64,000 bases of DNA from positions 372,001-436,000 of the forward strand of contig NZ_JAFKCV010000001.1 in NCBI RefSeq assembly GCF_017254865.1, in the 5' to 3' direction. Shown piece after piece: positions 48,122 through 57,775 of this stretch (positions are counted from its first letter, which is position 1; every line of letters starts with the position of its first letter). The translations under genes and the position numbers were made by a program. Source of the DNA: Bowmanella dokdonensis. GTDB lineage: Bacteria > Pseudomonadota > Gammaproteobacteria > Enterobacterales > Alteromonadaceae. A model generated the notes under the pieces. It made no database searches, was not told the DNA's origin, and saw only the letters and a list, made by a program, of their open reading frames with translations.

Positions 48122-50344
48122 TTACTCAGTGCCGCTGATGATTTGCACCTGGGCAATATCCGTATCACCTTTTAGAACCTTATAGATACCGTCCTGGGTC
48201 AGTGTGCGCATGCCGTCTTTCATGGCTTGTTCCTTCATGGCCGCCACAGCAGATTCCTTATAAACCAGCGCACGCAGTTCTGGTGTCATGGACAGCAGCT
48301 CGTGTACCCCGGTACGCCCTTTGTAGCCGGTGTCGCCGCAATTGTCGCAGCCCTTGGCCCGATACAGGGTCAGGGGCTCCTTGTAGCCGATTTCATCCAG
48401 ATATTCTTCACCATATTGGCGCTTAATGAAGCCCAAGTCGGCTTCGCTGGCCTGATAGGCCTCCTTGCAGTTGCTGCACAGGGTACGGATCAGACGCTGG
48501 GCCAGGATCCCCACACAGGCATCTGAGAAGTTGACCGGATCCAGCCCCAGATCCAGAAGTCGGGTAATGGTTTCAGGGGCCGAGTTGGTATGCAGGGTGG
48601 AGAGCACCAGGTGGCCGGTGAGTGAGGCCTCAATACCCGCATGGGCGGTTTCCTTGTCCCGCATCTCACCAATGAGGATGATATCCGGGTCGGCCCGCAA
48701 AAAGGCGCGCAGGGCGTTGGCGAAGGTAAAGCCGATTTTGGGGCTGACCTGAACCTGCTGCAGACCTGCCTGGGTAATTTCCACCGGATCTTCTGCCGTC
48801 CAGATCTTCTTCTCCGGGGTATTCAGCTCGCCGAGTACTGCGTGCAAGGTCGTGGTCTTACCCGATCCCGTGGGACCCACTACCAGGATAATGCCATGGG
48901 GCTTCTTGATCATCTCGCGCATTACGGCTTCGTTGCGTGGGGCAAGATTGAGCTTTTCCATCGGCATGGCCCCCCCTGAGGCCAGAATCCGCATCACTAC
49001 GCCTTCTCCGGCGACAGTGGGGATGGTGGCCACCCGCACTTCCACCAGTTGGCCGGACATTTTCACCGCCAGCTTGCCATCCTGGGGGACGCGCTTTTCG
49101 GCGATGTTAAGGTTGGCCAGGATTTTTATACGTGCCACCACGGCGTTATGGTGGGAGGCGGGCACCTGGGTAATGTCACGACAGACCCCATCCACACGCA
49201 TCCTGACACGGGTTGGGCCATTCTTTTCGGCGTCCACATGGATATCCGATGCATTCAGGCGTTTGGCGTCATGCAGAATCCGGCTGACCAGACGCACCAC
49301 CGCCGGAGCATCGTCTGAGAGGTCTTCGGCCTGCTCTTCAAGGTCTTCCGCGCCGCCGCCTATTTCATCCAGGATCTCGTCCATCTCACCTGGGGTGCCG
49401 CCGCTGCCGGTATTTTCACCCAGATATTGCAGTATGCTGTTGGGCAGGCCCACATTAATTTCATAACTGTCGATGCCCAGGGCGCTTTCTATTTCCATCA
49501 GCAGGGCCGCGTTATTGGGTTCGGCCATCAATATAATGGGGTTTTCTGCGGCGTCGGCGATAACGGCCACATAATTACGTTTCAGATAAGACAGGTTGAG
49601 CTTGCTGTTCCCCTGGTGCAGATGGTACTTGTCCGGGTTATAGCCCAGGAAGGGTACCTGGTAATGCACCGATAAGGCATGGCCGAGTTCATCTTCGGCG
49701 ATACGATGTTCGGTGGCCAGCCTCTGTACCAACTGACGTGGATCCTTACTGTTGGCTAGTAACTCATCCAGACTGCGTTCCGATATCAACTCCTTGTGCA
49801 CCAGATACTGAAATGGCTTGCTGGTGCCGCCAAGCTCAAATCGGAATTGCCTGCCGATCATGGTGGCCAGCTCGTTGGCAATTTCCAGATCGTCAGTGTT
49901 GAAGTCGCCCTGGCGCTTGTTGATGATCTGCAGGACGCCCAGCAAGACACCGGCATTCATGATCGGAACACAGATAATATTGCGGGTGGTAAAGGAACTG
50001 GACTTGTCGAACTTGTCGGCAAAACGCAGGCGAGGATGGATGCCGGCCAACTCTTCTGCGTTATAGGGGTCTGCTATCAGCAGCGGCAGTTGGCTCAGCG
50101 CCACATAGCCGGCGATGGACTGGGGGGTGATGGGCACCTTGATTTCCCGGACTTCCTTACCGGTCTTGAAGCGGGCCACCAGATCCTGGTGCTGGCGACG
50201 GCGCTGGAAGATACTCATGCGTTCGGCACCCAGCATCTGCAATACGATGGGCTCGAGCTTGTCGTAGGCGTCAATCAGCTCTTTATGATCGGAGAGTAAC
50301 TGCTTTATCTGTTCGAATTGTCGATCCGCTTTATTGGTTATCAT
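48122..50344 (-). CDS. GAF-containing GspE/PilB-type secretion ATPase
   Basis: A 740-residue ATPase of the type II secretion/type IV pilus family. A GAF domain fills about residues 20-170, an MshEN-like region about 175-300, and the motor domain about 340-740. The motor has GPTGSGKTTT (Walker A), the Walker B ADPDIILIGEMRD, the HTNSAPETITRLLDLG segment and zinc Cys pairs CSNC and CDNC. The MshEN-like RLATEHRIAEDEL stretch lacks the clear RLG motif that binds c-di-GMP. No pilus or secretin genes lie beside it, so it is an orphan. What it powers is unknown. Confidence 0.86.
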   Translation of the reverse strand: MITNKADRQFEQIKQLLSDHKELIDAYDKLEPIVLQMLGAERMSIFQRRRQHQDLVARFKTGKEVREIKVPITPQSIAGYVALSQLPLLIADPYNAEELAGIHPRLRFADKFDKSSSFTTRNIICVPIMNAGVLLGVLQIINKRQGDFNTDDLEIANELATMIGRQFRFELGGTSKPFQYLVHKELISERSLDELLANSKDPRQLVQRLATEHRIAEDELGHALSVHYQVPFLGYNPDKYHLHQGNSKLNLSYLKRNYVAVIADAAENPIILMAEPNNAALLMEIESALGIDSYEINVGLPNSILQYLGENTGSGGTPGEMDEILDEIGGGAEDLEEQAEDLSDDAPAVVRLVSRILHDAKRLNASDIHVDAEKNGPTRVRMRVDGVCRDITQVPASHHNAVVARIKILANLNIAEKRVPQDGKLAVKMSGQLVEVRVATIPTVAGEGVVMRILASGGAMPMEKLNLAPRNEAVMREMIKKPHGIILVVGPTGSGKTTTLHAVLGELNTPEKKIWTAEDPVEITQAGLQQVQVSPKIGFTFANALRAFLRADPDIILIGEMRDKETAHAGIEASLTGHLVLSTLHTNSAPETITRLLDLGLDPVNFSDACVGILAQRLIRTLCSNCKEAYQASEADLGFIKRQYGEEYLDEIGYKEPLTLYRAKGCDNCGDTGYKGRTGVHELLSMTPELRALVYKESAVAAMKEQAMKDGMRTLTQDGIYKVLKGDTDIAQVQIISGTE

Positions 50345-50529
50345 GTTTTATAAACTAATCATGAACTTAGTAAGTGCTTCCATCATCTGTTTTCTACTAT
50401 AGACGAGGCCGGGTTGGCTGAATACAGCTAAATCCAAATATCTGCTGCCTGAGTGGGTCCGCTGGCCCGTTCTAAGGAGCCCTGCCCTGAGACAAGTGAC
50501 TAAAGATAAAGTTTTTTCTGCTTATCTGG

Positions 50530-50557
50530 TTGCATAAAAAAGCGACATAGGTATAAT
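50530..50557 (+). promoter_or_regulatory. Sigma-70-type promoter of the S10 operon
   Basis: TTGCAT at 50530-50535 and a perfect TATAAT at 50552-50557 are separated by 16 bases. Transcription would start near 50564 and leave a leader of about 155 nucleotides before rpsJ, similar to the long S10 leader of E. coli. Confidence 0.75.
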
Positions 50558-50615
50558 TCGCGGCCACTTGCCTCAATGGCATGCATTTGTTTCCGCTTTA
50601 CAGGGCAACAAGTGA

Positions 50616-51032
<417 letters not shown>

Positions 51033-51049
51033 CAAGAGAGGGTTTTAAC

Positions 51050-51688
51050 ATGGCGATTGGTATAGTCGGTCGTAAAGTAGGTATGACCCGCATCTTCACT
51101 GAAGATGGCGTGTCCATTCCTGTGACTGTTATCGAAGCAACGCCTAACCGCGTCACTCAGTTGCGTACTGAGGAGACTGACGGTTATCGTGCGCTGCAAG
51201 TCACTGCAGGTACCAAGAAAGCTAACCGTGTCACCAAGGCTGAAGCAGGTTTGTTTGCTAAAGCCGGGGTCGATGCAGGTCGCGGTCTGTGGGAATTCCG
51301 CCTGAATGGCAATGAAGGTGAAGGCATTGAGGTAGGCAGTGAAATTACTGTCGAAATTTTTGCTGAGAAAGCCATTGTTGACGTAACAGGTACCTCCAAA
51401 GGTAAAGGTTTTGCCGGTGCGATTAAACGTTGGAACTTCCGTCACCAGCGTAATTCACACGGTAACTCTTTGTCTCACCGTGCCCCTGGTTCAATCGGTC
51501 AGAACCAGTCACCTGGTAAGGTTTTCAAAGGCAAGAAGATGGCGGGTCAGCTCGGTGATGAGCGCGTCACAGTTCAGTCTTTGGAAGTTGTACGTGTCGA
51601 TGCTGCCAACAACCTGATTCTGGTTCGCGGTGCAGTACCCGGTGCAACAGGTGGCGATGTGATCGTTAAACCTGCGGTTAAAGCGTAA
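51050..51688 (+). CDS. rplC: 50S ribosomal protein L3
   Basis: A 212-residue protein with [14 protein letters not shown] at the start and the conserved [29 protein letters not shown] loop, whose Gln is the usual target of PrmB methylation. It initiates 50S assembly near the peptidyl-transferase centre. It lies 17 bases after rpsJ. Confidence 0.97.
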   Translation: MAIGIVGRKVGMTRIFTEDGVSIPVTVIEATPNRVTQLRTEETDGYRALQVTAGTKKANRVTKAEAGLFAKAGVDAGRGLWEFRLNGNEGEGIEVGSEITVEIFAEKAIVDVTGTSKGKGFAGAIKRWNFRHQRNSHGNSLSHRAPGSIGQNQSPGKVFKGKKMAGQLGDERVTVQSLEVVRVDAANNLILVRGAVPGATGGDVIVKPAVKA

Positions 51689-51705
51689 CGTCTGGGAGAT
51701 TAGTG

Positions 51706-52311
51706 ATGGAATTAGTATTGAAAGACGCGAACAGCGCTCTTGAAGTATCCGAAGCTACCTTTGGACGTGAGTTTAACGAAGCTCTGGTACACCAGGTAGT
51801 GGTCGCATACGGTGCAGGTGCCCGTCAGGGGACTAAAGCACAAAAGACGCGTTCTGAAGTCCGCGGTGGTGGTAAAAAGCCATGGCGTCAAAAAGGGACT
51901 GGCCGTGCCCGTGCCGGTACCATCCGCAGCCCAATCTGGGTTGGTGGTGGTCAGGCTTTCGCAGCCAAGCCCCGTGACTTTGATCAGAAAGTCAACAAGA
52001 AGATGTACCGTGGTGCCATCAAAAGCATCCTGTCTGAACTGGTTCGCCAGGATCGTCTGATTGTTGTTGAGAAATTCGGTGTGGAAGCACCCAAGACCAA
52101 GGAACTTTTGGCCAAGCTCAAAGCCCTGGACTTGAATGATGTACTGATCGTGACTGCAGAAGTAGACGAGAACCTGTTCCTGTCTGCCCGCAACCTGTAC
52201 AAGGTTGACGTGCGTGACGTAGCCGGTATCGATCCTGTCAGCCTGATCGCATTTGAAAAAGTGTTGATCACTGCCGACGCAGTGAAACAACTTGAGGAGG
52301 CGTTGGCATGA
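51706..52311 (+). CDS. rplD: 50S ribosomal protein L4
   Basis: A 201-residue protein, the same length as in E. coli. The extended loop [29 protein letters not shown] is intact and reaches the exit tunnel. L4 is also the autogenous repressor of the S10 operon in gammaproteobacteria, which fits the leader hairpins upstream. The ATG at 51706 is chosen over a GTG three bases earlier. It overlaps rplW by 4 bases. Confidence 0.97.
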   Translation: MELVLKDANSALEVSEATFGREFNEALVHQVVVAYGAGARQGTKAQKTRSEVRGGGKKPWRQKGTGRARAGTIRSPIWVGGGQAFAAKPRDFDQKVNKKMYRGAIKSILSELVRQDRLIVVEKFGVEAPKTKELLAKLKALDLNDVLIVTAEVDENLFLSARNLYKVDVRDVAGIDPVSLIAFEKVLITADAVKQLEEALA

Positions 52312-52610
52312 TGAACGAAGAACGTCTACTGAAAGTGGTGCTGGCGCCACACGTATCTGAGAAGTCCACCATGGCTGCCGAAAACGGTAACACAGTGGTT
52401 TTCAAAGTCGTGAAGGACGCGACCAAGGCTGAAATCAAGCAGGCAGTTGAGAAACTGTTTGAAGTTGAAGTCAACACAGTTCGCACCGTGAATGTCAAGG
52501 GTAAGTCCAAGCGTCACGGTATGCGTATCGGCAAGCGTAGCGACTGGAAAAAGGCCTACGTTCAGCTGAAAGAAGGTCAGGACATCGACTTCGTCGGTGG
52601 CGCTGAGTAA
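52308..52610 (+). CDS. rplW: 50S ribosomal protein L23
   Basis: A 100-residue protein with [19 protein letters not shown] and [24 protein letters not shown]23 sits at the tunnel exit and docks trigger factor and SRP. GAGGAGG lies before the two adjacent ATG codons (52308 and 52311). Confidence 0.97.
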   Translation: MMNEERLLKVVLAPHVSEKSTMAAENGNTVVFKVVKDATKAEIKQAVEKLFEVEVNTVRTVNVKGKSKRHGMRIGKRSDWKKAYVQLKEGQDIDFVGGAE

Positions 52611-52625
52611 TAGGGGGATTTAGAC

Positions 52626-53450
52626 ATGCCATTATTGAAAGCTAATCCAACTTCTGCCGGTCGTCGCCACGTTGTCCAGGTCGTTAATCCCGATCTGCAC
52701 AAGGGCGCACCTTATGCACCTTTGTTGGAAAAGAAAAGCAAATCAGGTGGTCGTAACAACGGCGGTAGCATCACTGTTCGTCACATTGGTGGCGGTCATA
52801 AGCAGCATTACCGTATCGTTGACTTCAAGCGCAACAAAGATGGCATTCCCGCCACTGTAGAGCGCCTGGAATACGATCCAAACCGTTCTGCCAACATCGC
52901 TCTGGTGCTGTACGCAGACGGTGAGCGCCGTTACATCCTGGCGCCCAAAGGCATGAAAGCCGGAGATCAGATTCAGTCTGGTTCTTCTGCGGCGATCAAG
53001 TCTGGTAACAGCATGCCCATGCGCAACATGCCAATCGGTACCACTGTCCACGCTATCGAAATGAAGCCTGGCAAAGGTGCCCAGATGGCCCGTTCCGCAG
53101 GTGCCTACGCTCAGATTCTGGCCCGTGAAAGCGGTTATGTGACTCTGCGTCTGCGCTCCGGCGAAGTTCGCAAGGTACTGGCAGATTGTCGCGCCACCAT
53201 TGGTGAAGTGGGCAACGCCGAGCACATGCTGCGTCAGTTGGGTAAAGCGGGTGCGCAGCGCTGGCGTGGTGTTCGTCCGACCGTTCGTGGTGTTGCCATG
53301 AACCCGGTAGATCACCCACACGGTGGTGGTGAAGGTCGTACCTCTGGTGGCCGTCACCCAGTCTCTCCTTGGGGTAAACCCACCAAGGGTAAGAAGACCC
53401 GTAATAACAAGCGTACCGATAAACTCATCGTACGTCGTCGTAATAAGTAA
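52626..53450 (+). CDS. rplB: 50S ribosomal protein L2
   Basis: A 274-residue protein with [36 protein letters not shown] and the universal [13 protein letters not shown], which includes the His needed near the peptidyl-transferase centre. The C-terminus is basic as usual. It starts 15 bases after rplW. Confidence 0.98.
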   Translation: MPLLKANPTSAGRRHVVQVVNPDLHKGAPYAPLLEKKSKSGGRNNGGSITVRHIGGGHKQHYRIVDFKRNKDGIPATVERLEYDPNRSANIALVLYADGERRYILAPKGMKAGDQIQSGSSAAIKSGNSMPMRNMPIGTTVHAIEMKPGKGAQMARSAGAYAQILARESGYVTLRLRSGEVRKVLADCRATIGEVGNAEHMLRQLGKAGAQRWRGVRPTVRGVAMNPVDHPHGGGEGRTSGGRHPVSPWGKPTKGKKTRNNKRTDKLIVRRRNK

Positions 53451-53465
53451 TAGCGAGGATTCACC

Positions 53466-53741
53466 ATGCCACGTTCTCTCAAGAAAGGTCCATTTATCGA
53501 CCTGCACTTGTTGAAGAAGGTAGAGACTGCGGTGGAAAAGAATGATCGTCGTCCAATTAAAACCTGGTCACGTCGTTCCATGATCATCCCAAATATGATT
53601 GGGTTGACCATTGCAGTCCATAACGGTCGCCAACATGTTCCAGTACTGGTTACTGACGAAATGGTCGGCCACAAGTTGGGCGAATTTGCGCCAACGCGTA
53701 CTTATCGCGGTCATATCGCTGATAAGAAGGCCAAGAGATAA
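53466..53741 (+). CDS. rpsS: 30S ribosomal protein S19
   Basis: A 91-residue protein beginning [15 protein letters not shown], with [22 protein letters not shown] and [12 protein letters not shown]. It sits in the 30S head beside S13. It lies between rplB and rplV with 11-15 base gaps. Confidence 0.97.
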   Translation: MPRSLKKGPFIDLHLLKKVETAVEKNDRRPIKTWSRRSMIIPNMIGLTIAVHNGRQHVPVLVTDEMVGHKLGEFAPTRTYRGHIADKKAKR

Positions 53742-53752
53742 GGGATAGGATA

Positions 53753-54085
53753 ATGGAAGCATTAGCTAAACATCGTTTTGCCCGCACCTCGGCCCAGAAA
53801 GCGCGCCTGGTAGCGGATCAAATTCGCGGAATGCACGTTGAGAAAGCTCTGGAGCTTTTGACTTACAGCCCCAAGAAAGCGGCTGACCTGGTCAAGAAGG
53901 TTCTGGAGTCTGCCATCGCCAATGCCGAGCATAACGAAGGTGCAGATATCGACGAGCTGAAAGTTGCGAAGATTTTCGTCGACGAAGGCCCGACCATGAA
54001 GCGTATCAAGCCTCGTGCCAAAGGCCGTGCGGACCGTATTTTCAAGCGTAGCAGTCACATCACTGTTGTTGTGGCTGATAACTAG
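53753..54085 (+). CDS. rplV: 50S ribosomal protein L22
   Basis: A 110-residue protein with [21 protein letters not shown] at the start and the tunnel hairpin [18 protein letters not shown]. The length is normal. GGATAGGA precedes the ATG. Confidence 0.97.
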   Translation: MEALAKHRFARTSAQKARLVADQIRGMHVEKALELLTYSPKKAADLVKKVLESAIANAEHNEGADIDELKVAKIFVDEGPTMKRIKPRAKGRADRIFKRSSHITVVVADN

Positions 54086-54094
54086 GAGTAGATA

Positions 54095-54805
54095 ATGGGA
54101 CAGAAGGTACATCCTACAGGTATACGCCTGGGTATCAGTAAACCATGGACTTCTACCTGGTACGCTAATACTAAAGAGTATGCTGATAATCTTTTCAATG
54201 ACCATCAGGTACGTCAGTTCCTGACCAAGGAACTGAAAAATGCGTCAGTGTCCAAGATCGTCATCGAGCGCCCCGCCAAGAGCATCCGTGTGACTATTCA
54301 CACTGCTCGTCCTGGCGTGGTCATCGGTAAGAAAGGTGAAGACGTAGAAAAACTGCGTAAGCGCGTTTCAAGCCTGGCTGGCGTTCCTGCGCAGATCAAC
54401 ATCGCTGAGGTTCGTAAGCCTGAGCTGGATGCGCAACTGGTCGCCGACAGCATCTCCAGCCAGCTGGAGCGCCGTGTGATGTTCCGTCGCGCCATGAAGC
54501 GTGCGGTTCAGAATGCCATGCGTATTGGTGCCAAGGGTATCAAGGTTGAAGTCAGCGGTCGTCTTGGCGGCGCCGAGATCGCCCGTACTGAATGGTATCG
54601 TGAAGGCCGTGTGCCCCTGCATACGTTCCGTGCCGACATCGATTACGCAACCTCTGAAGCCGGCACTACCTACGGTATCATTGGCGTTAAAGTGTGGATC
54701 TTCAAAGGTGAAGTTCTGGGTGGCCTGCAGACTGCCAACGCAGCTGAACAGCAACCTGCTCCAGCACCTAAGAAGAAAGGCCGCAGCGCTAAGCAAGGGG
54801 GCTAA
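54095..54805 (+). CDS. rpsC: 30S ribosomal protein S3
   Basis: A 236-residue protein beginning [18 protein letters not shown], with the KH-domain [13 protein letters not shown] loop. It lines the mRNA entry site with S4 and S5. The C-terminal tail is Ala/Lys/Pro-rich, as in relatives. It starts 9 bases after rplV and ends 3 bases before rplP. Confidence 0.97.
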   Translation: MGQKVHPTGIRLGISKPWTSTWYANTKEYADNLFNDHQVRQFLTKELKNASVSKIVIERPAKSIRVTIHTARPGVVIGKKGEDVEKLRKRVSSLAGVPAQINIAEVRKPELDAQLVADSISSQLERRVMFRRAMKRAVQNAMRIGAKGIKVEVSGRLGGAEIARTEWYREGRVPLHTFRADIDYATSEAGTTYGIIGVKVWIFKGEVLGGLQTANAAEQQPAPAPKKKGRSAKQGG

Positions 54806-54808
54806 GAG

Positions 54809-55222
54809 ATGTTACAACCAAAACGTACGAAATTCCGTAAGCAGCACAAAGGTCGTAACCGCGGCATGGCGATTGCCGGCGGTAAGGTCAGCTTCGGTAC
54901 TTTCGGCCTGAAGGCCGTGGGTCGTGGTCGTATGACAGCCCGCCAGATTGAAGCGGCTCGTCGTGCTCTGACTCGTCACGTTAAGCGTCAAGGTAAGATC
55001 TGGATCCGGGTATTCCCCGACAAGCCTATCACTGAGAAACCTCTTGAGGTTCGTCAGGGTAAAGGTAAGGGTAACGTGGAATACTGGGTATGTCAGATCC
55101 AGCCAGGTCGCGTGCTGTACGAAATGGAAGGTGTTCCTGAAGAGCTGGCTCGTGAAGCCTTCGCTCTGGCTGCTGCGAAACTGCCTTTCAAAACAACCTT
55201 TGTAACTCGGACGGTGATGTAA
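54809..55222 (+). CDS. rplP: 50S ribosomal protein L16
   Basis: A 137-residue protein beginning [19 protein letters not shown], with [18 protein letters not shown] and [13 protein letters not shown]. It helps position the tRNA elbow at the A site. Its stop shares a base with the rpmC start. Confidence 0.97.
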   Translation: MLQPKRTKFRKQHKGRNRGMAIAGGKVSFGTFGLKAVGRGRMTARQIEAARRALTRHVKRQGKIWIRVFPDKPITEKPLEVRQGKGKGNVEYWVCQIQPGRVLYEMEGVPEELAREAFALAAAKLPFKTTFVTRTVM

Positions 55223-55413
55223 TGAAAGCTACTGAACTGAAAGACAAAAGCGTGGAAGAGCTGAACGCAGAGCTGCTGAATCTGCTGCGCGAACAGTTCA
55301 ACCTGCGCATGCAACACAGCACAGGTCAGCTGGAAAAGACTCACCAGTTGAAGTCAGTGCGTCGCAGTATTGCGCGTGTTAAAACCATTCTGACTCAGAA
55401 GGCAGGTGCGTAA
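55222..55413 (+). CDS. rpmC: 50S ribosomal protein L29
   Basis: A 63-residue helical protein starting [18 protein letters not shown], with [24 protein letters not shown]. It lies at the tunnel exit next to L23. It is translationally coupled to rplP and rpsQ by one-base overlaps. Confidence 0.97.
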   Translation: MKATELKDKSVEELNAELLNLLREQFNLRMQHSTGQLEKTHQLKSVRRSIARVKTILTQKAGA

Positions 55414-55673
55414 TGACTGAGAAAAATACACGTACGCTGCAGGGCCGTGTCGTTAGCAACAAAATGGACAAGTCCATTGTTGTCGCTATCGAGCGTCGGG
55501 TGAAGCACCCTATCTACGGGAAGTTCATCAAGCGCACCACCAAACTGCATGCTCACGATGAAAACAACGAGTGCAACATTGGCGATATCGTCACTATCCG
55601 TGAATGTCGTCCATTGTCCAAGACCAAGAACTTTACTCTGGTCAACGTTGTTGAGAAATCCACTGAAGTCTAA
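55413..55673 (+). CDS. rpsQ: 30S ribosomal protein S17
   Basis: An 86-residue OB-fold protein with [21 protein letters not shown] and [17 protein letters not shown]. It binds 16S rRNA early in assembly. It is the last gene of this operon; the spc operon (rplN onward) that normally follows is absent. Confidence 0.97.
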   Translation: MTEKNTRTLQGRVVSNKMDKSIVVAIERRVKHPIYGKFIKRTTKLHAHDENNECNIGDIVTIRECRPLSKTKNFTLVNVVEKSTEV

Positions 55674-55688
55674 GCTTTATCTGGATTG

Positions 55689-55722
55689 AAAAAAGGCGCC
55701 CCTTTTGGTTGGCGCCTTTTTT
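55689..55722 (+). terminator. Strong terminator of the S10 operon
   Basis: AAAAAAGGCGCC (55689-55700) pairs perfectly with GGCGCCTTTTTT (55711-55722) around a 10-base loop. It begins 15 bases after the rpsQ stop and is symmetrical enough to act in both directions. Confidence 0.93.
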
Positions 55723-56037
55723 ATGTCGGGCCGTCCCTGCCCGACCCCCTTCGGGCGGTCGTCGTACCTCCGACGTTCCAACTCGCTCCCGGCGAGTTGG
55801 TATGTCGGGCCGTCCTTGCCCGACCCCCTTCGGGCGGTCGTCGTACCTCCGACGTTCCAACTCGCTCCCGGCGAGTTGGTATATCGGGCCGTCCCTGCCC
55901 GACCCCCTTCGGGCGGTCGTCGTACCTCCGACGTTCCAACTCGCTCCCGGCGAGTTGGTATATCGGGCCGTCCCTGTCCGACCCCCTTCGGGCCATCCTC
56001 GTGCTTCTGACGTTCAAAACGGCTCTGGGCAGATTCA
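55722..56037. repeat. 79-bp tandem repeat, four copies
   Basis: Units start at 55722, 55801, 55880 and 55959, exactly 79 bases apart. The first three are nearly identical and the fourth decays after its first 30 bases. Each unit has two perfect hairpins: GCCCGA/TCGGGC around CCCCCT, and CCAACTCGC/GCGAGTTGG around TCCCG. No spacers separate the units. The repeat begins at the last base of the S10 terminator. Because 79 is not a multiple of three, all plus frames stay open and give the same peptide in turn, so these frames are not genes. Confidence 0.95.
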
Positions 56038-56199
56038 GAGATTATTTTCTTTGCTGCCGCTTACATGCAATATCCAGTAGATTCAATTGCTTAAAATCTA
56101 TTCATAATAAGGTATCGAATCACTTACTTAACTGGCAGGCAAAAACCTCTATGCTCGGAATGTGGTCCTTGGGAATGTCCCTGCGCTGGAGGCCATATT
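56038..56199 (+). other. A/T-rich upstream region of the small envelope gene
   Basis: The part of the 55674-56199 gap not taken by the S10 terminator and the tandem repeat. It is A/T-rich and ends in CTGGAGGCC, the ribosome site of the next gene. A promoter is likely here, but no convincing -35/-10 pair was picked out. Confidence 0.4.
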
Positions 56200-56757
56200 A
56201 TGAAACTCAGAGCCCTTACAATACTGATCTTTGCTCCCAGTCTGCTGTCGGTTAATGCAAAGCCCCTCTATGAACTGCAAGGGGGGTGGAATGATCAGGC
56301 TCAATGGCAAATGACGGAACTAAAGGTGGGGCTGTCCGGGTTGCGACACAAGGTTCGCAGTCTGAGTTATGTGGAAGAGCTCGACGATAAAATCTCCCTG
56401 GGTTTTACCCTGTCGATGCGTGACCAGGGCCTGGAAATTTGCCCCAATGGTCACCGTCAAAGAGCCTACAGATTTGAGATTATGCCGCGCTATCAGGTTA
56501 GCCCAAGCCTGTCATGGGGGTTGGGGTTTGCCCAGAGCCAGGCTGGCGAAATCGCCTTTGCTGCCGGGGACAGCCTCAAGCTGGAGACAGGTGAAAGCTG
56601 GATGTTCAGTAGCAGATTTGGCGATCAAAAGGAGTCTGGTAGTTTGGAGCTGCGCCTGGCCCAGACCAGCTATTCAGCGCACCAAAGCCTGATCGCGCCC
56701 CAGGAGAAGGCTTTTATCGACACCTCTTTACACCTGTCCTACCAGATAAGCTTCTGA
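56200..56757 (+). CDS. Small exported protein with beta-rich body, unknown
   Basis: A 185-residue protein with a signal peptide (LTILIFAPSLLSVNA). The remaining 165 residues alternate polar and non-polar residues like an outer-membrane barrel or periplasmic beta protein, and end in LSYQISF with a terminal Phe, as outer-membrane proteins often do. One Cys only. No family was recognised. GGAGG is 10 bases before the ATG. Confidence 0.65.
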   Translation: MKLRALTILIFAPSLLSVNAKPLYELQGGWNDQAQWQMTELKVGLSGLRHKVRSLSYVEELDDKISLGFTLSMRDQGLEICPNGHRQRAYRFEIMPRYQVSPSLSWGLGFAQSQAGEIAFAAGDSLKLETGESWMFSSRFGDQKESGSLELRLAQTSYSAHQSLIAPQEKAFIDTSLHLSYQISF

Positions 56758-56879
56758 GTATCTGATCAACCCTGTTGCTGCTTGGCTGTTGGAGCTTACC
56801 TACTGCGGATAAAGCCAACCACGCCGACAAAAGGATTTTGTGCCAAACTTGTTGGAATTTATGGCCATGAGTTGGGTAT

Positions 56880-57620
56880 ATGGATCATTTCGACCTGATT
56901 GTGATGCTGACCGGGGGAATATTGATTGGGGTCGGCTTGCTGCTGTTTATTTTTGGTCGCCGGGATGGCAATAAGAATTATCTGGAAGGGTTTGGTATTA
57001 AGCTGGATGTCAGCAATCCCTCGATTTTGCTGATCGTGGTCGGCGTCGGCTTATTACTGGTGCCAAGATTGTTGCCGGCCAACAAGCCCGGCATGGGCAC
57101 CGGAGCAGAGACCAGCCAACCCCTTGATCCTCAGGTTAACGCAACGACTCCTGCACAGTCCCCGGCCAATGAGCGAAGCCTTCAGGATCAGCAGTCCGGT
57201 GAAGCCTCAGCACCGTCAGTTGGGAACACAGCCGTGCCCGATAATCCGGCGCTCTACCTGCCAAGGGGTTACTGGCAACTGAGCGGTTATCAGGAAGCCG
57301 GCATCGATGTGCCCGGCGTAGGGGGGGATATCCGGTTTTCCCGACAGTCTGATGCGGCCGTGCAATGGGCAGCCAACCTGATCTTTATGGATATCTGGGG
57401 CAATACCAGCAATTACCGGTATCAGGGTGTCATCAATGCCGACAATGGCAGCTACCTGATGAGTCTGACCAGCAGTAATGATCCCAACTTTGTTTCCCAG
57501 TCCAACGTTCCGCTGGAATTGCTGCTGGAAAACGGAGAAGTTCTACATCTGCGCTATCTGTACCAGGGCACCGAAATCCTGCTGCATTTTGCAGGGGGCC
57601 CTTCCGGTGGTTCCCCTTAG
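56880..57620 (+). CDS. Two-helix membrane protein with C-terminal soluble domain, unknown
   Basis: A 246-residue protein. Helix 1 is at about residues 6-25 (IVMLTGGILIGVGLLLFIFG) and helix 2 at about 50-64 (LLIVVGVGLLLVP). A low-complexity Gln/Ser/Pro linker follows to about 120, then a domain beginning LPRGYWQLSGYQEAG with Trp/Tyr-rich strands. The linker and domain face the periplasm or cytoplasm depending on orientation, which is not clear. No family was recognised. It stands alone before pntA. Confidence 0.6.
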   Translation: MDHFDLIVMLTGGILIGVGLLLFIFGRRDGNKNYLEGFGIKLDVSNPSILLIVVGVGLLLVPRLLPANKPGMGTGAETSQPLDPQVNATTPAQSPANERSLQDQQSGEASAPSVGNTAVPDNPALYLPRGYWQLSGYQEAGIDVPGVGGDIRFSRQSDAAVQWAANLIFMDIWGNTSNYRYQGVINADNGSYLMSLTSSNDPNFVSQSNVPLELLLENGEVLHLRYLYQGTEILLHFAGGPSGGSP

Positions 57621-57775
57621 GACCGAACCACCGTTGCAAAGATTCTCCGGGAAAATTTTGTTCAGGAATGAACGCAAATGGTTAAATCCCCTAGCTTATT
57701 CATTTTGTGCATTGATCATCCGGCCCATGTTCTGTACAAAATGTTTATAAATTAAACACTAACAGGACATTGCTC

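Noticed and set aside
48122-50344. c-di-GMP binding by the MshEN-like region of the ATPase
   Set aside because: The key RLG-type motif is not clearly preserved, so binding cannot be claimed from the sequence.
55722-56037. Possible CRISPR array
   Set aside because: Units are contiguous with no unique spacers, the unit is far longer than a CRISPR repeat, and no cas genes are near.
55686-56255. Three overlapping plus-strand open frames across the tandem repeat encoding the same Pro/Arg/Ser-rich peptide
   Set aside because: The 79-base unit is one base more than a multiple of three, so a stop-free unit opens every frame and repeats the same peptide with a frame shift. No ribosome sites or protein-like composition.
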